64,000 nucleotides of DNA, taken from the NCBI GenBank assembly GCA_028875725.1, contig JAPPCR010000006.1, positions 1,309,786 through 1,373,785 on the forward strand, written 5' to 3'. The translations under genes and the position numbers were made by a program. The notes below the pieces were generated by a model, which saw nothing but the letters and a program-made list of their open reading frames with translations, had not been told where the DNA came from and did not search any database. Source of the stretch: Acidobacteriota bacterium. GTDB lineage: Bacteria; Acidobacteriota; Thermoanaerobaculia; Multivoradales; Multivoraceae. The stretch's first letter is position 1. Each line of letters opens with the position of its first letter. This document shows, in pieces, positions 51,985 through 59,790 of this stretch.

Positions 51985-53294
51985 AGCTGGTGTTGGCGGC
52001 TGCCGCCGTCTGGTCCTGCTGGGTCGCGCCGGTGTGGGCGCAATCCGCCGGAGCCGAGTCGGCCAGCTACCGTCTCACGTTCCAGGGCGCCTGGACCCGG
52101 GCCGTCACGCCCGGCGGCGTTCCCGGCAGCGCCCACTTCTCACCCCTGATCGGCGCCGTCCACAACGACCAGGTGAGCTTCTGGCAGCCGGGCAGCCGGG
52201 CGATCCGGCAGATGGAGCGGGTGGCCGAGTTGGGGATCCAGCGGGACCTCAGAGCCTTGATGGAGCGGAGTTCCGACGTCGTCGCTGTGCTGGAGAGGGA
52301 GCCGCCGCGAGGCGGCACTGCGTCGACCACGATCGAGTTCGAGGTCACCAGGCAGTATCCGCTCGTCACCCTGGCGACCATGATCGCTCCCAGTCCGGAC
52401 TGGTTTGTCGGCGTTTCCGCAAGGTCGCTGCTCGACGACAGTGGACAGTGGGTCGATGACCTGGAGGTCGACCTCTTCCCCTACGACGCCGGCACCGAGG
52501 AGGGAACCGAGTTCTCCCTCGACAACCCGGCGACGGTGCCCCAGGGCACGATCACCAGCATCCGCGGCATGGGCAAGTTCGCGGACGGACCGATGGCGCG
52601 GCTGACCTTCGAACGCCTGGAGCATGAAGAGCCCGGGGCGCCGGATCCGGACGATCCGGAACCGCGGTTCATGGGCGAGCTGGCGGCCGAGCCCGTGGAG
52701 GACTCGACCGTCATCGTCTTCTGGCGGGGAAGCTGGGCCGACGCTGCGAGAGGGCTCCTTACCGTCGAGGCCCGCAGCCAGACGGTGGGCTGGGCTGGGG
52801 TGTCGACGGCGTCCGCACGGGACGGACGCGTCCGCATCGACGGACTTCGTTCGGAGACGCCATACACGTTCCGCCTGCGAGCGGACGGGCGCCAGGGATT
52901 CGAGTACTCGGATGAGGCAAGTGCGACGACCGGCGGCTACAACGGCCCATGTCGCGGCGGCGACCGGTTCCTCTGCCTGAGGGAGGGTCGGTTCGAGGCC
53001 CGGGTGCACTGGAAGAACCCTGACGTGCCCGATGACTTCGGGAGCGGCGTCGCCATCCCGGTGGCGGTCTCCGACGAGTCGGGCCTGTTCTGGTTCTTCG
53101 ACCCCGAGAACGTCGAGCTGGTCGTCAAGGTGCTCGACGGCCGTGTGCTGAACGGCAAGTACTGGGTGTTCTACGGCGCCCTGTCCGACGTGGAGTACTG
53201 GATCACGGTGAGGGACACGGTCAGCGGTCTGAATCGCACCTACCACAACCCGCCCAAGCAGCTGGGCGGGCAGCGCGACCTCCAGGCGTTCTGA
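51966..53294 (+). CDS. Secreted spondin-domain protein with FN3-like and unnamed C-terminal domain
   Basis: A 442-residue protein with a signal peptide (about 1-25, 'VWAQSAG'). Residues about 33-215 form a spondin_N domain: 'YRLTFQGAWTRAV', 'HFSPLIGAVHNDQVSFWQPG', 'APSPDWFVGVSARSL' and 'YDAGTEEGTEF' follow the family pattern. An FN3-like segment spans about 235-325. The last 110 residues ('CLREGRFEARVHW', 'GLFWFFDPENVELVVKVLDG', 'WVFYGALSDVEYWITVRDTV') are clearly homologous to the C-terminus of the M14 carboxypeptidase encoded at 59791-61818. Spondin domains in bacteria are surface or adhesion modules. The stop abuts the convergent kinase stop with zero bases between. Confidence 0.83.
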   Translation: MRSSRLKLVLAAAAVWSCWVAPVWAQSAGAESASYRLTFQGAWTRAVTPGGVPGSAHFSPLIGAVHNDQVSFWQPGSRAIRQMERVAELGIQRDLRALMERSSDVVAVLEREPPRGGTASTTIEFEVTRQYPLVTLATMIAPSPDWFVGVSARSLLDDSGQWVDDLEVDLFPYDAGTEEGTEFSLDNPATVPQGTITSIRGMGKFADGPMARLTFERLEHEEPGAPDPDDPEPRFMGELAAEPVEDSTVIVFWRGSWADAARGLLTVEARSQTVGWAGVSTASARDGRVRIDGLRSETPYTFRLRADGRQGFEYSDEASATTGGYNGPCRGGDRFLCLREGRFEARVHWKNPDVPDDFGSGVAIPVAVSDESGLFWFFDPENVELVVKVLDGRVLNGKYWVFYGALSDVEYWITVRDTVSGLNRTYHNPPKQLGGQRDLQAF

Positions 53295-54419
53295 CTACGT
53301 GGTGGGACCTCCGACGATTCTGCGCAGGTCCGGGTCACGCGCCAGCAGCGACTCGAGCAGGGCCAGTTGCACCCGGCACCGGTCCAGGTTCTGGCCGGGC
53401 CGCTCGACCCGAAAGTAGACGTCGCCATCCAGGTGGTCGGTGAGGAAGCGCACGGCCTGCTCGAGCGTCAGCACCAGGGCGCCGTCGACCAGGCTTCTTC
53501 TCTCGGTCGCGGTCAGGAATCGGGCTCCGTCCAGGTAGCCCTGAGCCACGGCGGCGAATAGACCCACGTCGACTCGCGCCCCGTCGGTTTCACGGGCATC
53601 CTCTTCGGCTCGGTGGCCCATCGACCGGACCATGTCTCCGAAGTCGCAGGCGGCCAGTCCGGGCATGGTCGTGTCCAGATCGACGACGCACAGCGCTTCG
53701 CCGGTTTCCCGGTCGAACAGGATGTTGCTGATCTTGCAATCGTTGTGGACGATCCGCCGCGGCAGCTTGTGAGCCGCGCCGACGCTCAACCGGCCAGCCA
53801 GCTCGCGGTGGGCGGCGACCGACCGGATCTCGGCGATGGCCTGCCGGCGCCTGGCGTCGCCGGCAGCTGAGGCGCTTGCCGTGAGCAGCGCCCGGTCAAA
53901 TGTCTCGAAGCGGCTCAGCGTGTCGTGGAAGCCGGGAATCGTCTCGTGTAGCGGCGGTGAAGGGAGATCGACGAGCTGTGTCTCGAATCGGCCGAACGCC
54001 TGTGCGGCGAGGAAGACCTGCTCCGGCGTCGACGCCCGGAGTACGCTCGTCGTGTCCTCGATCAGCTCGTACATCCGCCACCAGTCGGCTCGACGGTCCG
54101 GTGCCGTCGTCTCGAACCACATCTCCCCGTTCGCCGCGGGAACCAGAGTCAGCCGCCGCCGGCCTCTCCCCGGGCCGAGCTTGCGCTTGAGATGGTGCGT
54201 GATCCGGACGATGTTCGCCATGACCTGAGCCGGATTCGGGAACACGTAGCCGTTGATCCGCTGCAGCAGGTAGCGGCTGTCGCTCGCGGTGGAGACGATG
54301 TAGGAGTCGTTGATGTGGCCCGCGCGCAGCTCAACCGCCGCGGTTGCCCGTCCCTCGATGCGGAAGCGTTCCGCGATGCGCAGGACCGCCTCGCGATCGG
54401 TCTGTCGGTTGGGCTTCAA
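53295..54419 (-). CDS. NahK-like phosphotransferase (aminoglycoside phosphotransferase fold), TTG start
   Basis: A 374-residue kinase. TTG 54419 is chosen because no ATG or GTG lies near and the family's N-terminus begins about 15 residues before 'IAERFRIEG'. '[13 protein letters not shown]' is the ATP-binding strand typical of N-acetylhexosamine 1-kinase relatives. The catalytic loop '[16 protein letters not shown]' and '[20 protein letters not shown]' (DxD metal site) are complete. NahK phosphorylates GlcNAc/GalNAc at C1. With the GH109-like enzyme and sulfatases, amino-sugar salvage is a reasonable inference. It is divergent from the SPFH gene across a large palindrome. Confidence 0.82.
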   Translation of the reverse strand: MKPNRQTDREAVLRIAERFRIEGRATAAVELRAGHINDSYIVSTASDSRYLLQRINGYVFPNPAQVMANIVRITHHLKRKLGPGRGRRRLTLVPAANGEMWFETTAPDRRADWWRMYELIEDTTSVLRASTPEQVFLAAQAFGRFETQLVDLPSPPLHETIPGFHDTLSRFETFDRALLTASASAAGDARRRQAIAEIRSVAAHRELAGRLSVGAAHKLPRRIVHNDCKISNILFDRETGEALCVVDLDTTMPGLAACDFGDMVRSMGHRAEEDARETDGARVDVGLFAAVAQGYLDGARFLTATERRSLVDGALVLTLEQAVRFLTDHLDGDVYFRVERPGQNLDRCRVQLALLESLLARDPDLRRIVGGPTT

Positions 54420-54431
54420 GACGATGTCGGC

Positions 54432-54509
54432 CGGCCGACCAGGTGGTCGGGTCGATATAAGTGTGATATCACTTTCATATCGACCAACCAGCGGTCGCCT
54501 GGTCGGCCG
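54432..54509. promoter_or_regulatory. Nested palindrome in the divergent kinase/SPFH promoter region
   Basis: A perfect core GTGATATCAC (54463-54472) lies in the arms GGTCGATAT (54450-54458) / ATATCGACC (54477-54485), both centred at 54467.5. Outer arms CGGCCGACCAGG (54432-54443) and CCTGGTCGGCCG (54498-54509) are also perfect reverse complements. The AT-rich centre stands out from the GC-rich surroundings and contains a -10-like TATAAG (54456-54461). The site is well placed to control both flanking genes, possibly by the ribbon-helix-helix protein encoded at 55440 (inference). Confidence 0.55.
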
Positions 54510-54533
54510 CGTGATCAAGGGAGTCACCAAGAA

Positions 54534-55421
54534 ATGGAACCACAGATGGTAGAGCATCGGGAGAAGCGTCTCTCGGTCAAACCGGGTGTCGGCATGCTGT
54601 GCCTGCTCGTCCTCCTCGTCCTCCTCGCGATTGCCGGCGTTGCCGTCTTCGGGATCTGGCGGGTCATCCCCGTCGTGATCTTCTGCGCGGTGTGCATTCC
54701 CGTTCTCGTCTTCCTGATGTTCGGGCTGTTCATGGTCCACCCGAACGAGGCGAAGGTCCTCCAACTCTTCGGTTCGTATCAGGGCAGCGCCTACGACACG
54801 GGGCTTCGCTGGGCCAACCCGTTCCTGAGCAAGCGCCGCGTATCGGTACGCACCCGGAACTTCGAGACGGGCAAGTTGAAGGTGAACGACAACGCCGGGA
54901 ACCCGATCGAGATCGGCGCGGTCGTCGTCTGGCGGGTCACGGATAGCGCGGAGGCGCTCTTCAACGTCGACGACTATGAGGACTACGTGCAGGTTCAGAG
55001 CGAGGCCGCGCTGCGCAACATGGCGACGGGCTACCCCTACGACGCACACGAAGAAGGCGAGATCTCCCTGTCGCATCACACCGCCGAGATCTCCGAGCGT
55101 CTCCGCGGCGAGGTCCAGGAGCGGTTGGCGACCGCCGGTGTCGAGGTGATCGAGGCCCGGATCAGCCACCTGGCCTACGCGGCGGAGATCGCCGCCGCGA
55201 TGCTACAGCGCCAGCAGGCCGCGGCAGTGGTCGCAGCGCGAGCCCAGATCGTCGATGGCGCGGTCGGCATGGTGGAGCAGGCGCTGAACATGCTGAGCGA
55301 GAAGGACGTCGTGCACCTTGACGACGAGCGGAAGGCCGCGATGGTCAGCAACCTGCTGGCCGTGCTGTGCAGCGATCGCCACACCCAGCCGGTCGTGAAC
55401 ACCGGCACGCTCTATCCGTAG
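54534..55421 (+). CDS. SPFH/band-7 domain membrane protein
   Basis: A 295-residue protein from ATG 54534 (AAGGGAG 9 bp upstream); ATG 54546 is an alternative. Two adjacent hydrophobic helices (about 21-42 and 46-70) lead to the SPFH domain: '[20 protein letters not shown]', '[20 protein letters not shown]' and '[20 protein letters not shown]'. An Ala/Gln-rich coiled segment ('[20 protein letters not shown]') precedes the C-terminus. These proteins scaffold membrane microdomains. A small ribbon-helix-helix gene starts 18 bp downstream, a linkage seen with this SPFH type in other genomes to my recollection. Confidence 0.9.
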   Translation: MEPQMVEHREKRLSVKPGVGMLCLLVLLVLLAIAGVAVFGIWRVIPVVIFCAVCIPVLVFLMFGLFMVHPNEAKVLQLFGSYQGSAYDTGLRWANPFLSKRRVSVRTRNFETGKLKVNDNAGNPIEIGAVVVWRVTDSAEALFNVDDYEDYVQVQSEAALRNMATGYPYDAHEEGEISLSHHTAEISERLRGEVQERLATAGVEVIEARISHLAYAAEIAAAMLQRQQAAAVVAARAQIVDGAVGMVEQALNMLSEKDVVHLDDERKAAMVSNLLAVLCSDRHTQPVVNTGTLYP

Positions 55422-55439
55422 GCGGAAGGACGCTGCACG

Positions 55440-55634
55440 ATGGCGGCCCCTCCCCGCAAGGCGTTCCTTCTGCGCCTCGACTTCGCCGTGTTCGAGGAAC
55501 TTCAGCGGCTCGCGGCGGCAGAACTGCGGAGCGTCAACGGACAGATCGAGTACCTGCTCCGCGAGGCGTTGCGGCAGCGGGGAAGAACCGCAACGCCTGT
55601 AGCGGTTGAGAAGGACGGCGGCGATGCACCATAG
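55440..55634 (+). CDS. Small Arc/ribbon-helix-helix-like DNA-binding protein
   Basis: A 64-residue protein. 'KAFLLRLDFAVFEELQRLAAAELRSVN' is a basic beta strand followed by two helices, and 'GQIEYLLREALRQRG' completes a ribbon-helix-helix fold of the Arc/HicB-antitoxin kind. The tail is acidic. It lies 18 bp downstream of the SPFH gene with no toxin gene recognisable beside it. It may repress its own operon at the upstream palindrome. Alternatively it is a partner of the SPFH protein. Confidence 0.72.
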   Translation: MAAPPRKAFLLRLDFAVFEELQRLAAAELRSVNGQIEYLLREALRQRGRTATPVAVEKDGGDAP

Positions 55635-55856
55635 GCGCCCCGGAAGGCAAGAGCGGACAAACCCGGAGCGAAACACAACGGGGTGGTTGATCGTCTTCAT
55701 ACTGCTACACTTGTGCGCCTGTCGGCGCTCAATGTTCCCGGTTCGCTGAGGCACTCTCTCGGCGGGCGGGGAAGTGTGCGGGTCGAGGTCGACTTGGACG
55801 GCTCTCGCCGCCGCCGGTGAATCCCTTTCTGCTTGGCCCTTACCTGGAGACCGAAG

Positions 55857-57581
55857 ATGGCAGTTGCCCCAGTGAAGGACGTGAACAAGCCCCTCGAGGC
55901 GAGGTACTCCTCCATTCGCCAACTCTTCGAGTTGGGGAAGGCGAAGACGTACCTCCTCAACGACGAGATCAACGACATGATGCCGGCCGACATGGTCGGC
56001 GTCGAGGCCGAGATCAACGAACTCTACGACCGCCTGCGCGAGTTGCGGGTCGGCGTGATCCGGCGGCCTGGCTGGTACGTGGCGAATCTCGACGAGACGG
56101 TCACGCTCGAGATCGAGAAGGCGGACGAGGATCCCGCGACGCCGACCGTCACCGAGCCGCTGAACACCAGTGATCCGGTGCGGATGTACCTGCGGGAGAT
56201 GAGTACCGTGCCGCTCCTGGACCGTGACGGCGAGGTCGAGATCGCCCGCGCGCTGGAAGACGGCGAATGGCTCATCTTCCAGGCGATGGCCCGGAACGCC
56301 GACCTGATGACCCGGCTGCTGGCGATGACCGAGCTCGCGGACCGCAAGAACGCGAAGCCCCTTTCCCAGTTGGTGGAGATCGAACATCCCATCTCCCTGC
56401 TGGACCAGAACGGCCACAAGCGGATCGCCAAGCGCGTCGGCGTGTTCGAGAAGATGCAGGAGCTGGAAGAGGAACTCGATCGCACCCGTCGCCGGCAGAA
56501 GCGCTACAGCCCCCGCGGCGACCGATTCCAGGAGATCGCGCGGGACATCGACCGCCTGGAGGAGCGCGCCTCCGCCCTGATCGTGGAGCTGGGTTTCACG
56601 GGTCCGGACCGCAATCGGGTGGTCGACCTGGTCAAGTTGATCGACAACCGCTTCCGGCGCAGCGAGCGCGACATCAGCCGGGCCCAGGTGGCGCTCGAGC
56701 GCGAGAACAACGAGGAACTCAGGGCGCTGCACCGGCGGCGTATCCAGAAGTACCGCGAAGAGGTTCGGAAGCTCGAGCTGCGCCACTTCGTCAAGCAGGG
56801 AGAACTGCGGGCGATGGTGGCCAAGGTCAAGCGCGGCGAGGCATTGAGCGAGCGCGCCAAGGAGCAGCTCATCATGTCGAACCTCCGCCTGGTCGTTTCG
56901 ATCGCCAAGAAGTACACGAACCGGGGCCTCCAGTTCCTGGACCTGATCCAGGAGGGGAACATCGGCCTGATGAAGGCGGTCGAGAAGTTCGAGTATCGCC
57001 GCGGCTACAAGTTCTCGACCTACGCTACCTGGTGGATCCGCCAGGCGGTGGCGCGGGCGATCGCCGACCAGTCGCGGACGATCCGCATCCCGGTTCACAT
57101 GATCGAGAACATCAACAAGCTGACCCGCACGTCGCGGTCGCTGGTCCAGGAACTCGGGCGTGAGCCCACCGCCGAGGAGATCGGCGAGCACATGGACCTT
57201 CCCGCTTCCAAGGTGCGCAAGATCATGAAGATCGCGCAGGCGCCGGTGTCGCTCGAGACCCCGGTCGGAGAGGAGGAGGATTCGCATCTCGGTGACTTCA
57301 TCGAGGACAAGAACTCGCCGTCGCCGATCGACGAGGTCATCTCCTCCAACCTGCGGGAGCAGACTGGCAACGTGCTGCGTTCTCTCTCGCCTCGCGAGGA
57401 ACTCGTGCTGCGGATGCGCTTCGGCGTCGGCGAGGGCTCGGAGCACACCCTGGAGGAGGTCGGGAAGTCGTTCAACGTGACCCGTGAACGCATTCGCCAG
57501 ATCGAGTCGAAGGCCTTGCGCAAGCTCCGGCATCCGGACTGGGCGCAGAAACTGCGGCCTTTCCTCGACGACGGCGCGTAG
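55857..57581 (+). CDS. rpoD: Primary sigma factor (sigma-70, RpoD)
   Basis: A 574-residue protein from ATG 55857 (GGAGA 7 bp upstream); a TTG eight codons earlier is less likely. Region 1.1 ('[20 protein letters not shown]'), region 1.2 ('[20 protein letters not shown]'), a non-conserved region, region 2 ('[20 protein letters not shown]', '[18 protein letters not shown]'), region 3 and region 4 ('[20 protein letters not shown]') are complete. It directs RNA polymerase to housekeeping promoters. The usual dnaG neighbour is absent. The 222 bp upstream (55635-55856) hold no gene and only a weak promoter candidate (TACACT near 55710). Confidence 0.97.
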   Translation: MAVAPVKDVNKPLEARYSSIRQLFELGKAKTYLLNDEINDMMPADMVGVEAEINELYDRLRELRVGVIRRPGWYVANLDETVTLEIEKADEDPATPTVTEPLNTSDPVRMYLREMSTVPLLDRDGEVEIARALEDGEWLIFQAMARNADLMTRLLAMTELADRKNAKPLSQLVEIEHPISLLDQNGHKRIAKRVGVFEKMQELEEELDRTRRRQKRYSPRGDRFQEIARDIDRLEERASALIVELGFTGPDRNRVVDLVKLIDNRFRRSERDISRAQVALERENNEELRALHRRRIQKYREEVRKLELRHFVKQGELRAMVAKVKRGEALSERAKEQLIMSNLRLVVSIAKKYTNRGLQFLDLIQEGNIGLMKAVEKFEYRRGYKFSTYATWWIRQAVARAIADQSRTIRIPVHMIENINKLTRTSRSLVQELGREPTAEEIGEHMDLPASKVRKIMKIAQAPVSLETPVGEEEDSHLGDFIEDKNSPSPIDEVISSNLREQTGNVLRSLSPREELVLRMRFGVGEGSEHTLEEVGKSFNVTRERIRQIESKALRKLRHPDWAQKLRPFLDDGA

Positions 57582-57623
57582 CGGCCCGGCCGCTCGCGGC
57601 TTACCCCCGGCAGACTGTCAGCG

Positions 57624-58328
57624 ATGCGGGTCCGCACCGGCACGAGCGGGTTCTCGTATCCCGCCTGGAAGGGCCACTTCTACCCGTCCGGGACGAAGCG
57701 CCCGGACATGCTCTCGTTCTACGCGGGAAAGCTCGGAGCGGTGGAGATCAACAACACCTTCTACCGGATGCCGAAGGCCGACCTGCTGGAGCGCTGGCGT
57801 GACTCGGTTCCGGAGAGCTTCCGCTTTGTGCTGAAGGCCTCGCGCCGGATCACTCACCACCAGCGGCTCAGGGACGCCGGCGATTCGGTTGAGTATCTCT
57901 TCGGCACGGCGAAGGTGCTGGGCGAGCAGCTTGGCCCGTTTCTGTTCCAGTTGCCGCCGTACCTGAGGCGAGACGACGATCGACTCGCGGCATTCCTCGA
58001 GCGGCTGCCGGCGGGGCTGCGGGCGGCGTTCGAGTTCCGGCACGCGAGCTGGTTCGACGATGCCGTGTTCGCGTTGCTCGACGAGGCCGGCGCCGCCCTG
58101 TGCGTCGCCGACGCGGGAGGCGACCACGACGCGCCACTGGTGGCGACCACGGACTTCGGCTATCTTCGGCTCCGCCGCGAGGACTACGACGAGGCGGCGC
58201 TTCGCTCCTGGGCCGACAGGATCCGGCGGCAACCCTGGCGCGAAACCTACGTCTTCTTCAAGCACGAAGACGAAGGGGCGGGGCCGCGCATGGCGGCGCG
58301 GTTCGAAACCTTGCTCGCGGAAACCTGA
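57624..58328 (+). CDS. DUF72 (YecE-like) protein
   Basis: A 234-residue TIM-barrel-like protein. '[20 protein letters not shown]', '[11 protein letters not shown]', '[15 protein letters not shown]', '[15 protein letters not shown]' and '[12 protein letters not shown]' are the standard DUF72 motifs. The family has no firmly assigned activity. It lies 42 bp after rpoD and 3 bp before the MATE gene, so it may be part of an operon with them. Confidence 0.92.
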   Translation: MRVRTGTSGFSYPAWKGHFYPSGTKRPDMLSFYAGKLGAVEINNTFYRMPKADLLERWRDSVPESFRFVLKASRRITHHQRLRDAGDSVEYLFGTAKVLGEQLGPFLFQLPPYLRRDDDRLAAFLERLPAGLRAAFEFRHASWFDDAVFALLDEAGAALCVADAGGDHDAPLVATTDFGYLRLRREDYDEAALRSWADRIRRQPWRETYVFFKHEDEGAGPRMAARFETLLAET

Positions 58329-58331
58329 ACG

Positions 58332-59753
58332 ATGAACATCGACATCTCCTATCGGCGCATTCTCGCGCTGGCCGGTCCGGTCGTCATCACGCAGATGACC
58401 CACACGGCGATGGGCCTGATCGACGCGATGATGGTCGGCCGGCTGGGCGTCGTCGCCCTGGCCGGAGTCGGCCTGGGCGCGATCATCTCGTGGTGGCTGC
58501 TCGGCTTCTTCGTCGGCCTGTTGCAGGGCGTGAACACGTTCGTCGCCCAGTTCTTCGGCGCCGGCAAGAAGGACCGGGTCGGCGTCGCATTCTGGCAGGG
58601 TCTCTACCTGGCCGCCGGTGCGGGCGTCGCCGTCCTGCTCGCGGCGCCGCTCTCCGGCTGGGCGTTCCGGGTGATGGGGGCGTCGCCGGAGGTCCAGGCG
58701 ATCGCCACGGACTACACGGAGGTGCGCTTGGGCGCCGCGGTGGGACTGATGATCTTCCTCGTCGCGGAGAACTACTACCGCGGGCTCGGACGCACCGAGG
58801 TCCCGATGTTCGCGGGGCTGCTTCAACTGGCCCTGAACTGCGGACTGAACTACCTGCTCATCTTCGGCGTCTGGGGCTTCCCGGAGCTTGGCGCCGCGGG
58901 CACCGCGGTCGGTACCGTGATCGCCCAGTTTCTCGTCGCGGTCGGCCTGCTGGCCGGCGTGCTCGCGACGAAGATAGGGCGCGACTACGGCGCGACGCGC
59001 CCCCGGCCGCCGGAGGCGGCCCTGCTCGGCCAGATGCTCCGCGTCAGTTTGCCGATCGGTGTCCAGGTGTTCATGGAGATGGGCGGAATCAGCGTCTTCA
59101 CGGCCCTCGTGGCGAATCTGGGCGACGCGGAGATGGCGGCGACGAACGCCGTAATTCACGCCTGGTCCGTCTCCTTCATGCTCGCCGTCGCGCTGGCCGT
59201 CGGCTGCACAACGCTGGTCGGGCAGTGTCTGGGCGCCAGACAGCTTGACGACGTGCGCGTCGTCGTCCGTCGCGTGATGTGGTTGGGCTACGGGGCGATG
59301 GCGATCATGGCCGTCATCTACGTCGGCTTCCCCGGGTGGTTGATGCAGCTGTTCGCGCGGGAGGCGGGCGATCTCGCCGCGCTGCTGCCGTACGCGCGGC
59401 CGCTATTCCTCATCTGCACCCTGTGCCTGATCTTCGAACTGCCGTTCAACATCTACTCCGGCGCGCTTCGCGGCGCCGGCGACACGACCTACCCGATGGT
59501 CGTGAACATCGGCGTGGCCTGGCTCGTTTTCGTCCCGCTCGTGTTCTTCGCCACGCGCAACTGGGGCCTGGTCGGCGCCTGGAGCTGCTTCATCGTCCAC
59601 GTAGGGCTGCTGGCAGCCCTGCTTGCTGTCCGGGTGCGCGGCCGGACCTGGATCGAACGGGGCGCTTCTCTGCTCGATGCGGAGCGGGCGGCCGGCGGCG
59701 CGACGGCGAGGGTGTCGGACGTGGACGACCTCCGCTCCTCGCCGGCTCTCTGA
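58332..59753 (+). CDS. MATE-family multidrug/metabolite efflux transporter
   Basis: A 473-residue protein with twelve predicted helices in two MatE halves. 'RILALAGPVVITQMTHTAMG', 'DAMMVGRLGVVALAGVGLG' and 'EVPMFAGLLQLALNCGLNYL' mark the first half. 'SLPIGVQVFMEMGGISVFTA' and 'ALRGAGDTTYPMVVNIG' mark the second. It exports cationic compounds using Na+ or H+. The fused Asp/Ser-rich tail after residue 445 is unremarkable. It starts 3 bp after the DUF72 stop. Confidence 0.92.
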   Translation: MNIDISYRRILALAGPVVITQMTHTAMGLIDAMMVGRLGVVALAGVGLGAIISWWLLGFFVGLLQGVNTFVAQFFGAGKKDRVGVAFWQGLYLAAGAGVAVLLAAPLSGWAFRVMGASPEVQAIATDYTEVRLGAAVGLMIFLVAENYYRGLGRTEVPMFAGLLQLALNCGLNYLLIFGVWGFPELGAAGTAVGTVIAQFLVAVGLLAGVLATKIGRDYGATRPRPPEAALLGQMLRVSLPIGVQVFMEMGGISVFTALVANLGDAEMAATNAVIHAWSVSFMLAVALAVGCTTLVGQCLGARQLDDVRVVVRRVMWLGYGAMAIMAVIYVGFPGWLMQLFAREAGDLAALLPYARPLFLICTLCLIFELPFNIYSGALRGAGDTTYPMVVNIGVAWLVFVPLVFFATRNWGLVGAWSCFIVHVGLLAALLAVRVRGRTWIERGASLLDAERAAGGATARVSDVDDLRSSPAL

Positions 59754-59790
59754 GACCATCCCGCGGTCGGGCGACGCGCGCCGGCCGCGT

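Noticed and set aside
54192..54533. Upstream extension of the SPFH frame
   Set aside because: It runs through the palindrome and the kinase N-terminus in antisense. ATG 54534 has a ribosome-binding site and precedes the membrane helices.
55440..55634. Antitoxin of a toxin-antitoxin pair
   Set aside because: The fold fits an antitoxin, but no toxin-sized reading frame lies beside it. The neighbours are SPFH and rpoD.
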